A stretch of 64,000 nt of DNA from an uncultured Clostridia bacterium (lineage in GTDB: Bacteria > Bacillota > Clostridia > Lachnospirales > CAG-274). The position numbers and the translations under genes were made by a program. The stretch lies in contig CANPXH010000004.1 in the NCBI GenBank assembly GCA_947585865.1, forward strand, positions 1 to 64,000, written 5' to 3'. Numbering within the stretch: the first letter of the stretch is position 1; every line of letters starts with the position of its first letter. The notes under the pieces are model-generated. The model made no database searches. It saw nothing but the letters and a program-made list of their open reading frames with translations, and was not told where the DNA came from. Of the stretch, positions 47,832 to 56,618 are shown piece by piece.

Positions 47832-47870
47832 CGAGCGTGTCGAGCTTATCGGCACGCTCTCATTTTTTTG
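47832..47870 (+). terminator. Rho-independent terminator
   Basis: GAGCGTG tcgagcttatcgg CACGCTC tcaTTTTTTT. Confidence 0.8.
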
Positions 47871-47980
47871 CGGCTATGCTGTCTTCGGCAGATCCCTTGT
47901 AAAGCCGTTTTTGCAATCGTCTTTGAAATTCGGCACCTGCGTTAAAAGCCTATGCTTCGTATCACGGAGCAAAGCCGAAC

Positions 47981-48718
47981 TCACTGTTCTCTTACTCCCA
48001 CATATCTGCCGTTGTCATATACATAATTGTTGCTCACACGCCTGTACTTGGGGCGGCGCACCGTAAATATCTCGGACAGCACAAGAGCTTCAATATTGCT
48101 GTTCAAAAGATTGCTTCTGCTCCATATATCCATTTCCTGTATCTCAAGGCTGATCTCCTGCGCCTCGTCTATTATCTCTTCGGCTTTGTCCAGCACCTTG
48201 CCGACTATCTGAGCAACCGTCTCTCTGTCAACTCCTTCATCATCATATATAGGGCTTCCCACATATTCGTATTCATTCAGCACCTCGGCCACAATAGGCG
48301 AAAGTATGGCATTTAAGGCTGTATAAAGCTCCTTCATAAGCCTTATATCCTTTTGAGGTATATCCGTGCCCGGCCTCTTTGATCCTGCGATCGTCTCATT
48401 GGAAAGACCTGCCTCGGTATCATACATGGGGCGGGTATCGTTTTGCATTGCGCCGTTGGTCATATTGCCGTTAGAGCCGCTGTCCATATCTCTGTTCATG
48501 CCGTTTGTTATGCCGCCGCCGTTATTCCTCATAGTGCTTCCGGCATTCCCTTCTTCATTCATATCCCTTGAATAAATCATATCCTCTGATATTTTATCGC
48601 TGTCGGCAGTGTTGCCGTTCATATCCTCCATCTGCTTTATGCTAACATTTCTGTATGACGGCCAGCCTTCGCCAAAAACATATCTTCTGTTATCCCTTGC
48701 GTTTACATTGTAATACAT
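47981..48718 (-). CDS. Hypothetical protein with Asn/Gly/Met-rich N-terminal half
   Basis: GGAGG upstream of MYYNVNARDNRRY; STMRNNGGGITNGMNRDMDSGSNGNMTNGAMQND. Confidence 0.75.
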   Translation of the reverse strand: MYYNVNARDNRRYVFGEGWPSYRNVSIKQMEDMNGNTADSDKISEDMIYSRDMNEEGNAGSTMRNNGGGITNGMNRDMDSGSNGNMTNGAMQNDTRPMYDTEAGLSNETIAGSKRPGTDIPQKDIRLMKELYTALNAILSPIVAEVLNEYEYVGSPIYDDEGVDRETVAQIVGKVLDKAEEIIDEAQEISLEIQEMDIWSRSNLLNSNIEALVLSEIFTVRRPKYRRVSNNYVYDNGRYVGVREQ

Positions 48719-48944
48719 ATCATACCTCCACAATATTTACATTTATAGGATATTCTTAAAAGTATTTTTTGTGACAGTACACGCCTTTTGTCATATTTTA
48801 TGCACAATATACAATAAATGTTTTGTATACGCTTTCATTATATAAATATTTATCATAAAATTTTATATTTGCACTTGTAATATTTGTCAGTTTTTTATAT
48901 AATGTAATTAGCTATAATAAAAATAAGAAAGGAGAAAAAATATT

Positions 48945-50678
48945 ATGGGTTTTATGGATGAATACAAAAAATGGTGTACGGATCCTTATTTCGATGAGGA
49001 TACCAAGGCGGAATTAAAGGGCATTGAAAACGATGCCAAGGAGATCGAGGAAAGATTTTATAAAAATCTTGAATTCGGTACAGGCGGCTTAAGAGGTATA
49101 CTTGGCGCAGGTACTAACAGAATGAATATCTATACCGTAAGCAAGGCTACACAGGGCTTCGCCAATTACATAAAAGGTCAGGGTGAGGCCGCTGTCAAGA
49201 AAGGCGTAGTTATAGCATATGACTCACGTCACTATTCACCCGAGTTTGCGGAGATCACTGCCAGAGTTCTTGCGGGCAACGGCATAAAGGCTTATCTTTC
49301 AGACGAATTAAGACCCGTTCCCATGCTCAGCTTTGCAGTCAGATTTTTAGGCTGTACAGGCGGCGTTGTTATTACGGCAAGCCACAATCCTCCGGAATAC
49401 AACGGCTATAAGGTATACTGGGAAGACGGAGCACAGGTGCCTTTCCCAAGAGACGGCGAAATAATAAAGGAAGTAAACGCTGTTACGGATTTCAATATGA
49501 TAAAGAAAGCCGATCTTACCGAGGCTGTAAACAGCGGTATGATACAGTATGTAGGCCCTGAACTTGACGTTGCTTATCTTGATGCAGTCACCGCTCAGAT
49601 AGTAAATCAGGAAACTATCGACAAGACCGATCTTAAGATAGTTTATACTCCTCTTCACGGCTCAGGCAACAAGCCTGTAAGAAGAGCATTGGCAAAGGCA
49701 GGCTTTAAGAATGTGTATGTAGTGCCTCAGCAGGAAAAGCCTGACGGAAGCTTCCCTACAGTCGGCTACCCCAATCCCGAGAACAAGGCTGTTTTCGACC
49801 TTGCTATGGAGCTTGCCAAGAAGGTAGATGCAGACATCATAGTGGGTACGGATCCCGATGCCGACAGAGTCGGCGCCGTTGTGAAGAAGACAGATGGGGA
49901 ATATATGGTGCTCACAGGCAATATGACAGGCTCTCTTATATGTGAATATATCCTTTCACAAAAGAAGGCAAAAGGCATACTTCCCGCTAACGGCGCCGTT
50001 GTTTCCACTATCGTTTCCACAGATATGACAAAGGCTATATGTGCCGAATACGGTATGAAGTATTTTGACGTGCTCACAGGCTTTAAGTATATTGGCGAAA
50101 AGATAAAGGAATTCGAAACAGACGGAAGCTATGAATATATGTTTGGCTTTGAAGAAAGCTACGGCTGTCTTGCAGGTACCTATGCAAGAGATAAGGATGC
50201 TTGCTTCGCCACGATGATGATATGCGAAATGGCCGCTTACTACAAGGCAAGAGGTATGAGCCTTTATGACGGACTTTTAGAGCTTTACAAGAAATACGGC
50301 TACTATAAGGAGACTATTACATCTATAGAGCTCAAGGGTCTTGACGGTGCGGCTCAGATACAGAAAATAATGGATACATTAAGAGCCGATCCGCCTAAGG
50401 ATGTTGCAGGCGCTAAGGTGATCGAAACAAGGGATTATTCCATAGACAAGATCGTGAATACTCTCACAGGCGAAGAAAGCAAGAGCGGCCTGCCTAAGAG
50501 CAATGTGCTCTACTTTGTCCTTGACAACGGCACATGGTTCTGTGTACGTCCGAGCGGTACAGAGCCTAAGATAAAGGTTTACTTCGGCTCCAGCGATAAG
50601 AGCGAGGAAGCCGTTGACGCTAAAGTAAAGGCTGCCTGCGACGGTATACTTGCTGTGGTTGACGGTATCCTGAAATGA
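48945..50678 (+). CDS. Phospho-sugar mutase (phosphoglucomutase/phosphomannomutase)
   Basis: GTGGLRGILGAGTNRMNIYTV, VITASHNPPEYNGYKVYWEDGAQ, GTDPDADRVG, RPSGTEPKIKVYF. Confidence 0.96.
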   Translation: MGFMDEYKKWCTDPYFDEDTKAELKGIENDAKEIEERFYKNLEFGTGGLRGILGAGTNRMNIYTVSKATQGFANYIKGQGEAAVKKGVVIAYDSRHYSPEFAEITARVLAGNGIKAYLSDELRPVPMLSFAVRFLGCTGGVVITASHNPPEYNGYKVYWEDGAQVPFPRDGEIIKEVNAVTDFNMIKKADLTEAVNSGMIQYVGPELDVAYLDAVTAQIVNQETIDKTDLKIVYTPLHGSGNKPVRRALAKAGFKNVYVVPQQEKPDGSFPTVGYPNPENKAVFDLAMELAKKVDADIIVGTDPDADRVGAVVKKTDGEYMVLTGNMTGSLICEYILSQKKAKGILPANGAVVSTIVSTDMTKAICAEYGMKYFDVLTGFKYIGEKIKEFETDGSYEYMFGFEESYGCLAGTYARDKDACFATMMICEMAAYYKARGMSLYDGLLELYKKYGYYKETITSIELKGLDGAAQIQKIMDTLRADPPKDVAGAKVIETRDYSIDKIVNTLTGEESKSGLPKSNVLYFVLDNGTWFCVRPSGTEPKIKVYFGSSDKSEEAVDAKVKAACDGILAVVDGILK

Positions 50679-50732
50679 TCTGAAAAGTAATTGTTTGTAA
50701 ATAAAGTTATCGGAGACTAATCAAAGAAAAAA

Positions 50733-50762
50733 GTGAAGCTTCAAGGCTTCACTTTTTTTTGC
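50733..50762 (+). terminator. Rho-independent terminator
   Basis: AAGTGAAGC ttcaag GCTTCACTT TTTTTT. Confidence 0.85.
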
Positions 50763-50792
50763 AAAAAAATAAATTTATTTTATTTAGGTCTA

Positions 50793-50842
50793 TAAAAAAG
50801 CTTGCCCGTATGAAACTGTTGTTTCATACGGGCAAGCTTAAA
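50793..50842 (-). terminator. Rho-independent terminator with 19-bp perfect stem
   Basis: AAGCTTGCCCGTATGAAAC tgtt GTTTCATACGGGCAAGCTT, T-rich on minus-strand 3' side. Confidence 0.85.
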
Positions 50843-50880
50843 TTTTTATATGGCATCTCTTTTATTGAGAGCGGCCGAAT

Positions 50881-53724
50881 TTACTTTTTGGACATAGAAG
50901 GTTCCTTTATGGTTTTTTGAGGTATTTTTTTCTCTTCCTCGGTTTTTTCCGTTGATCTGCTATGGTGGTGTGAATGCCTCTTGGAAGAGCCTTCTTTTGA
51001 TTTTTCTTTGCGCTCTCTTTCCTTAAGCATTTTTTCGGCACGGGCTTCTATCTCTTTCATATGTTCTTTTGCCTTTTCCTCGGCAGCCTTTTTAAGATCC
51101 AGTCCTTTGAGCTTGTCAAGCTCTGCCTGGCATTCATTAAGCGCAGCCTGCTTCACCTCTCTTACGCCTGCGCTGTATACGGCAACGGCGCTTAAAGCCT
51201 CGTGTTCCTTATTGAAATCACGCTCTACCTCAGCATAAGTCCTGTTTATCTCTCTGTCCGAAGCTGTTTGAAGCTCCTTAAGGAAATCCGATGTGCTCTT
51301 TATTTTAGCCGCTTCTATTTCCTCCTTAGAGGTCCATATATTCTTTACGCTTCTCATAAATTTGTCAAAGCCCGACATATTGTTTTCGGCATCTATGGCC
51401 TTTACACGCTGTTCAAGTTTTTCCTGTATGTTAGGTATGTATTTTATTTTTTCTATGAACAGCTGCGTATGTTTGTCCGCCGACTCGCTGTAGCCGTCAA
51501 TAGTGCCGTTTTGCATGGCCTTAAGTATATCTTTGAGCTTCGCCTCGGTGTTGGCGTTCAGCTCCTCGCCTTGGGAGCCTACAGCAAATGTACCTGTAAA
51601 TTTTTTGTCCTTTACATTATCTGCGTGTATATATTCCATTCTCTTTTCCATGTACCGAACCATATTGATATTGCTGTCCAATACCATATCATTGGTACCT
51701 TTTTCGCCGCTGCGGTAACGCTCCATAACGCTGTCCAGATAATTTTGTATATTGTTCATATTGTCACAATATGTTACAGCGTGCCTGTGTATGCCCTCGT
51801 TCACGTCATTTATTTGCTTATCCGTTGCAGCCGATGTGCTCAAAGACATATAATGCTCCAAATGCAGCCTTTCTTCTGTGGCTTTTTCAAGTATGCTGTC
51901 AATATCGTTGATAGACTTCATTTTGTCGAGCTCGGCCTTGCGGCTGTTGTAGATCTCTTCCATATCTCTGATCTTGCGCTCATTGGCCTTCTTCAGCCTT
52001 TCATACTCTTCATCCATGAATTTTTTCTTTGCATAGGCTACAGCTTTGGCCTTTAATTCTTCGGCCTTTCTTTTTTCCTCTTCTCTTCTTGCCTCTTCGG
52101 CTTGCCTTTCTTCCTCGGTCCTTCTTGCCTCGTCTTCCTTTGCCTTCTCGGCTGTCTTTTCTCTTTCCCTTATTTCTTCGGCTTCTTTAAGATCTATGGC
52201 TTTTTGCTTTTCAGCCTCCTTCGCCATTTTGGCTTCGGCCTTTCTTGCCGCTTCTCTTTCGGCTTCCTCCTGCTTCAATACGGCTGTATATTGTTCCGTT
52301 CTTGAGCTTCTCATTTCTTTTTTGACATAATCACAAAGCTCCTTTGTATTTTCTGCATATTTTTCAAGAGCTTTTCTCATTATGACAGAGTTCTTGTTTA
52401 TGTCCTCGATCTCCATGAGCCGTCTTTCATCGGCCTTTACTGTATTTTTGTACTTAGCCAGAGCCTCTTCATATTCTTTGTTCTGTTCCTCGCTGCCCTT
52501 TTTGGGCTTCTTTGGCATTTCACTGTCCTTATATCGTTTATAGTCTCCGTTTACGCTGTTGATATCATACTGTATGCTTACGAATTTATTGTTTCTGTTT
52601 ACGGTGATGATAGGTCTTTCGCCGTTTATCTCATAGAGCCACGGCTGTATGCTCCTGTCCTCCATATATCTGGCGGAGCGAAGGAGCGTATTTCCTATTT
52701 CCTCTACGGCCTTTAAGGGCTCGTCTTTGTGTTTTTCAAATATAAAGCCCGCCACATTCATAAGATTTTCGCCGTTTAAATATATCTTATCAACAACGCT
52801 TTTGCAGGTGTTTGCATTGATCTGCTTAAGTCCTTTCAGATCGTATCCCGTAAGCTTTGATATGTAGTCTATGCCGTCGTTTTTCTTATTGTTTACATAA
52901 TCGGCACTGACGGTAACGACACTGTCGTTTCCCACATTTTTCTTTATTTTGCGAAGCTGATAATCGACCACATAATTGTCTCTTGTTTTTTCTATGGACT
53001 CGATCTCATTTACAGCCTTTCTTATGTCGCTGTTGATAGACTCCGTTTCTGCGCTGAATTGCTTGTTGGCGCCCATATAAAGCACCTTCAAGGATCTTTC
53101 TATTGCCATTCTCTTTGTATTTAATATTGCGGAGGTGTTCCTTTCCGTAGTGGCAACACAATTTTTGAAACGATCCAGCAATTCAAATTTATCGTCATAA
53201 TCCCTTGTCATCATATCCAAGGCTCTTGGGTCTTCGTGTATGAAATGCTCAAGCACTTCCAAGGGGTTGGTATGATCGTAAGTTTTCTTGGTTATTACGC
53301 CCTCTGTCTGTATTTTTGCGTGTACTGTGGCAAGCATATCCGCCAGTGCTTCTTTGGCTTCGGGCTTTCTTTGGCCGGCATCGAGATCAAGCATATCCTG
53401 CATCATTACCTGCACGCCGTTTGCCAATCTGTTGCGTCTGAAGTCAATTGCATAGTCGGTCATATACTGTTCCGCATCATAGTTTTCTCCGTATCTTGTC
53501 CTGAGGGCGACCTTAAGTATTCTTGTGGTATTTACAAGATCGCTTTGATCCTTTTTCCCAAGTATCATATCTTCAAAATCCTTGAGTGAAACAGGATTTT
53601 GAAGAGCCTTGGCGTTATCCTTTTCAAAATTGTTCAATTCGTTTATCTTATCATATACTATATTCAGTTGTTTCGTTATTTGGTCTTGAAATTCAGCCAT
53701 TGCTTTGTTGAAATGTCTTGGCAA
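50881..53724 (-). CDS. Large orphan coiled-coil protein, 947 aa
   Basis: Single long ORF, AAGGAGGG then TTG start; long Glu/Lys/Arg/Ala coiled coil; C-terminal SKRHSHHHSRS; no signal peptide, TM or known domain recognised. Confidence 0.9.
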   Translation of the reverse strand: MPRHFNKAMAEFQDQITKQLNIVYDKINELNNFEKDNAKALQNPVSLKDFEDMILGKKDQSDLVNTTRILKVALRTRYGENYDAEQYMTDYAIDFRRNRLANGVQVMMQDMLDLDAGQRKPEAKEALADMLATVHAKIQTEGVITKKTYDHTNPLEVLEHFIHEDPRALDMMTRDYDDKFELLDRFKNCVATTERNTSAILNTKRMAIERSLKVLYMGANKQFSAETESINSDIRKAVNEIESIEKTRDNYVVDYQLRKIKKNVGNDSVVTVSADYVNNKKNDGIDYISKLTGYDLKGLKQINANTCKSVVDKIYLNGENLMNVAGFIFEKHKDEPLKAVEEIGNTLLRSARYMEDRSIQPWLYEINGERPIITVNRNNKFVSIQYDINSVNGDYKRYKDSEMPKKPKKGSEEQNKEYEEALAKYKNTVKADERRLMEIEDINKNSVIMRKALEKYAENTKELCDYVKKEMRSSRTEQYTAVLKQEEAEREAARKAEAKMAKEAEKQKAIDLKEAEEIREREKTAEKAKEDEARRTEEERQAEEARREEEKRKAEELKAKAVAYAKKKFMDEEYERLKKANERKIRDMEEIYNSRKAELDKMKSINDIDSILEKATEERLHLEHYMSLSTSAATDKQINDVNEGIHRHAVTYCDNMNNIQNYLDSVMERYRSGEKGTNDMVLDSNINMVRYMEKRMEYIHADNVKDKKFTGTFAVGSQGEELNANTEAKLKDILKAMQNGTIDGYSESADKHTQLFIEKIKYIPNIQEKLEQRVKAIDAENNMSGFDKFMRSVKNIWTSKEEIEAAKIKSTSDFLKELQTASDREINRTYAEVERDFNKEHEALSAVAVYSAGVREVKQAALNECQAELDKLKGLDLKKAAEEKAKEHMKEIEARAEKMLKERERKEKSKEGSSKRHSHHHSRSTEKTEEEKKIPQKTIKEPSMSKK

Positions 53725-53947
53725 GGTATACCCTCCTTTTTCATATAAATATAAAGTTCCATTTTATTAAAGAATAACATACAGAAAAAACCATTTCAAC
53801 AAAATGGCACAAACAGCAAAGATAAGGGCGTAAACGTTTTGAAAAGCCGTTAGGACAGGCGCTGTGTCTGTTAAAAAAACAGATAAGCTCTTTTTGAGAT
53901 CGGATAATGTGCTGTCATATTTGTGTCAATACCAATGATATTTCACA

Positions 53948-54097
53948 GTCAAGGATATTCGTACTACGCTTTCGCTACGTACTCATAACCGACGGCTTTT
54001 GCCAAAGCCTTTGTATTCAGCAGGAGCTTGCACCCCTGCTGAATACAAAAGTAAGTACTCGCCGCTTATAGAAGCGGGAGACTTATCCGTCGGTTAA
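53948..54097. repeat. Structured repeat copy R2
   Basis: 148/150 identical to R1; outer stem TAACCGACGG/CCGTCGGTTA perfect. Confidence 0.9.
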
Positions 54098-54160
54098 AAT
54101 ATAGACAAAAATAAAACGTTGTGTTAACATTAAGAAAATATTGTAAAGGAGGCAGATCAT

Positions 54161-54721
54161 ATGGCAATATCAAATGATACGGCATCGGGAGAGCTTTATT
54201 ATGCCGGGGATGAACAGCTCTATATCAAAAGGCTCAAATGCAAGGATATGTGCGCCGAATACAATGGGCTCAGACCCTCAGATGAGGACAGGCGTGAAGA
54301 GCTTATAAACAGGATCATAGGCAAAGCGGGCAAGGACGTGTGGATAGAACAGAGCTTTTGGTGCGATTACGGCTTCAATATAGAAATGGGCGATTATTTT
54401 TATTCCAATCACAACTTGGTGATACTCGACTGTGCAAAGGTCGTGTTTGGCAAAAATTGCCTTGTTGGGCCTAATTGCAGCTTCTACACCGTTGGGCATC
54501 CCCTGGATGTGGAGCAAAGGAATAAAGGACTTGAATTTGCCAAGCCCATATATATAGGAGATAATGTATGGATAGGCGGCAATGTTACGGTAATGCCCGG
54601 CGTGACGATAGGAAGCGGATCGGTCATAGGAGCGGGAAGCATAGTCACAAGGGATATTCCCAAAGACGTTGTGGCTTTGGGCAGCCCTTGCAGGGTATTG
54701 AAAAAAATAAATGCAAAATAA
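54161..54721 (+). CDS. Sugar O-acetyltransferase (maltose/galactoside type)
   Basis: YFYSNHNLVILDCAKVVFGKNCLVGPNCSFYTVGHPLD, YIGDNVWIGGNVTVMPGVTIGSGSVIGAGSIVTRDIP. Confidence 0.95.
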   Translation: MAISNDTASGELYYAGDEQLYIKRLKCKDMCAEYNGLRPSDEDRREELINRIIGKAGKDVWIEQSFWCDYGFNIEMGDYFYSNHNLVILDCAKVVFGKNCLVGPNCSFYTVGHPLDVEQRNKGLEFAKPIYIGDNVWIGGNVTVMPGVTIGSGSVIGAGSIVTRDIPKDVVALGSPCRVLKKINAK

Positions 54722-54724
54722 ATA

Positions 54725-54794
54725 TATGCGCACAGTCTGACGGCCGCTGCCGTGAGAATATTACAGGCAAACTTTTTTATAGACTGTGCGCATA
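54725..54794. other. Nested inverted-repeat element between convergent genes
   Basis: TATGCGCACAGTCT (54725-54738) / AGACTGTGCGCATA (54781-54794) enclosing ACGGC-cgct-GCCGT and a T-run. Confidence 0.75.
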
Positions 54795-54819
54795 AACCAT
54801 ATATTTTATTGTAGGGTAT

Positions 54820-56514
54820 CTAGTTCCATGTTTTTGACAGCTCGTCAAAATCACAGTCCATAAGCTTTTTATTTTTAAAGTTTATTATCCTGTCGCACAT
54901 ACTTATTGTCCTATGCTTATGGGATACAAAAATACAGGTCTTGTTTTCAAGAGCCTTTATATTGTCTATGAGATCTCTTTCCGTCTTTTCATCAAGGGCT
55001 GAGGTAGCCTCGTCAAGAAGGAGTATGGGAGCGTTGCTGAGCACGGCTCTTGCCACTGCGAGCCTTTGTATCTGCCCTTCGCTCAGTCCAAGACCTCTCT
55101 CGCCTATTTCGGTTTCAAGTCCTTGAGGAAGAGAGCTTATAAGATCCCATATCATAGCTGTCTTGGCAGCGCTTATTATTTCATCATCGGAAGCGTCTAA
55201 GCGGCAAAAGCCTATATTTTCCCTTATCGTGCCGGAAAGCACCATATTGCCCTGGGGCACATAGGCAAAGAGCTTTCTGTAGCCGCCGTCTATAACTGCC
55301 TTTTCTCCGTTGAGCCTTATATATACATTGCCTTCCTGCGGCTCCACAAGGCCAAGTATAAGCTTCATCATAGTGGATTTGCCTATGCCCGACGGCCCCG
55401 CAACGGCGACGAACTCTCCTTTTTTTATGGTGCTGTCAGCATTTTCAAGTATGGTCTCGTCTTTGTATGAAAAGGTCACATTTTCAAATATCAGCTCATC
55501 AAACTCATCATAAAGTGCTGCTGCGCTTTTATTTACATCCGTATTGTTTTCCTCGTCAAGATCCTCTATTTCCATAAGTCTCTCGGCGGAGGCTATCATA
55601 GAATAAAACTGAGGCACAAGGCCGCTTATATTGCGCATAGGCGCTTTTATCTGATTGAGTATATCGGCAAAGGCCATAAGCGTACCTGTGGTTATAACGC
55701 CCGATGCCACATTAAAGGCGCCCCATACTATAGCCGCATAAAAGCTGCCCGTAAAAAGGATGTACACACCTGTGTTTGCAATATTGCTTACAGTCTGCCT
55801 TTTGTACATGAGCCTGAGAGCCTTCATCTGTTTATCCTTGAGCTTGCCTGCGGAAATGCTGTGATTGGCAAAGGATTTTATTACCACAAGATTTTCAACG
55901 CACTCCTGTATAAATGAACGCACTACGCCGTTGGCTGCCTGGCATTCCTTATGCAGATACTTAAAGTGCTTGCTGTATATCTTGCTTGCCAGCATTACTA
56001 TAACGCCTACGGCAAGGGCGGCAAATGTGAACCGCCAGTCTATTGCAAAGAGCACCGCAAGACCCGCTATGAGCCTTGTGACAAGGGCAATGCCGTTGGG
56101 AACTATATCCACGACTCCTTCTACCACCACGTCTACATCCGATGTAAAGCGGTTGAGTATCTCTCCGGAATGATAACGGTTTATGCTTGTCCATTTCTTT
56201 TTGAGCACGCTTGCAAATATACCCTGCTTTATTTTGATATCTATTTTCCCCACTGCTCTTATAAGTATATTGCAATACACCACATTAAGCACAGCCTGCA
56301 GTATGACCACAGCCGCAATAAGGAAGACCGTCAGTGCCACGCTGCCTTCCTTTGCCCCTATGGCGATATCTATGATATCTCTGCCCAAGAGCGCCAGCCA
56401 TATGAATCCCAGCGATATGACTCCCGTTATGACGGAGAGGAAAACTACCCACCAAAGCTGTTTGCCCGTGTATTTATATATCCATTTCAAAGCATATTTT
56501 GAACGTGTTTTCAT
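54820..56514 (-). CDS. ABC transporter, fused permease/ATP-binding
   Basis: ABC transmembrane region; VAGPSGIGKSTMMKLILGL, GLSEGQIQRLAVARAVLSNAPILLLDEATSALD. Confidence 0.95.
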   Translation of the reverse strand: MKTRSKYALKWIYKYTGKQLWWVVFLSVITGVISLGFIWLALLGRDIIDIAIGAKEGSVALTVFLIAAVVILQAVLNVVYCNILIRAVGKIDIKIKQGIFASVLKKKWTSINRYHSGEILNRFTSDVDVVVEGVVDIVPNGIALVTRLIAGLAVLFAIDWRFTFAALAVGVIVMLASKIYSKHFKYLHKECQAANGVVRSFIQECVENLVVIKSFANHSISAGKLKDKQMKALRLMYKRQTVSNIANTGVYILFTGSFYAAIVWGAFNVASGVITTGTLMAFADILNQIKAPMRNISGLVPQFYSMIASAERLMEIEDLDEENNTDVNKSAAALYDEFDELIFENVTFSYKDETILENADSTIKKGEFVAVAGPSGIGKSTMMKLILGLVEPQEGNVYIRLNGEKAVIDGGYRKLFAYVPQGNMVLSGTIRENIGFCRLDASDDEIISAAKTAMIWDLISSLPQGLETEIGERGLGLSEGQIQRLAVARAVLSNAPILLLDEATSALDEKTERDLIDNIKALENKTCIFVSHKHRTISMCDRIINFKNKKLMDCDFDELSKTWN

Positions 56515-56618
56515 AGCTTACTCCTTTGTTCCAAGCCATGTTTTTACAGGTCATCCGTTTATAAAAGCCTAACATAGATTATAGCACAATATATTTTAAA
56601 TAACAAGATGATATGCGG

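Noticed and set aside
51202-52056. 284-aa plus-strand ORF opposite the coiled-coil gene
   Set aside because: Antisense shadow ORF with Tyr/Cys/His-rich composition and no RBS; the opposite strand has the long ORF with a strong SD. The same applies to 31374-32474 +, 37232-38275 +, 30684-31235 +, 22035-22646 - and 4443-5165 -.
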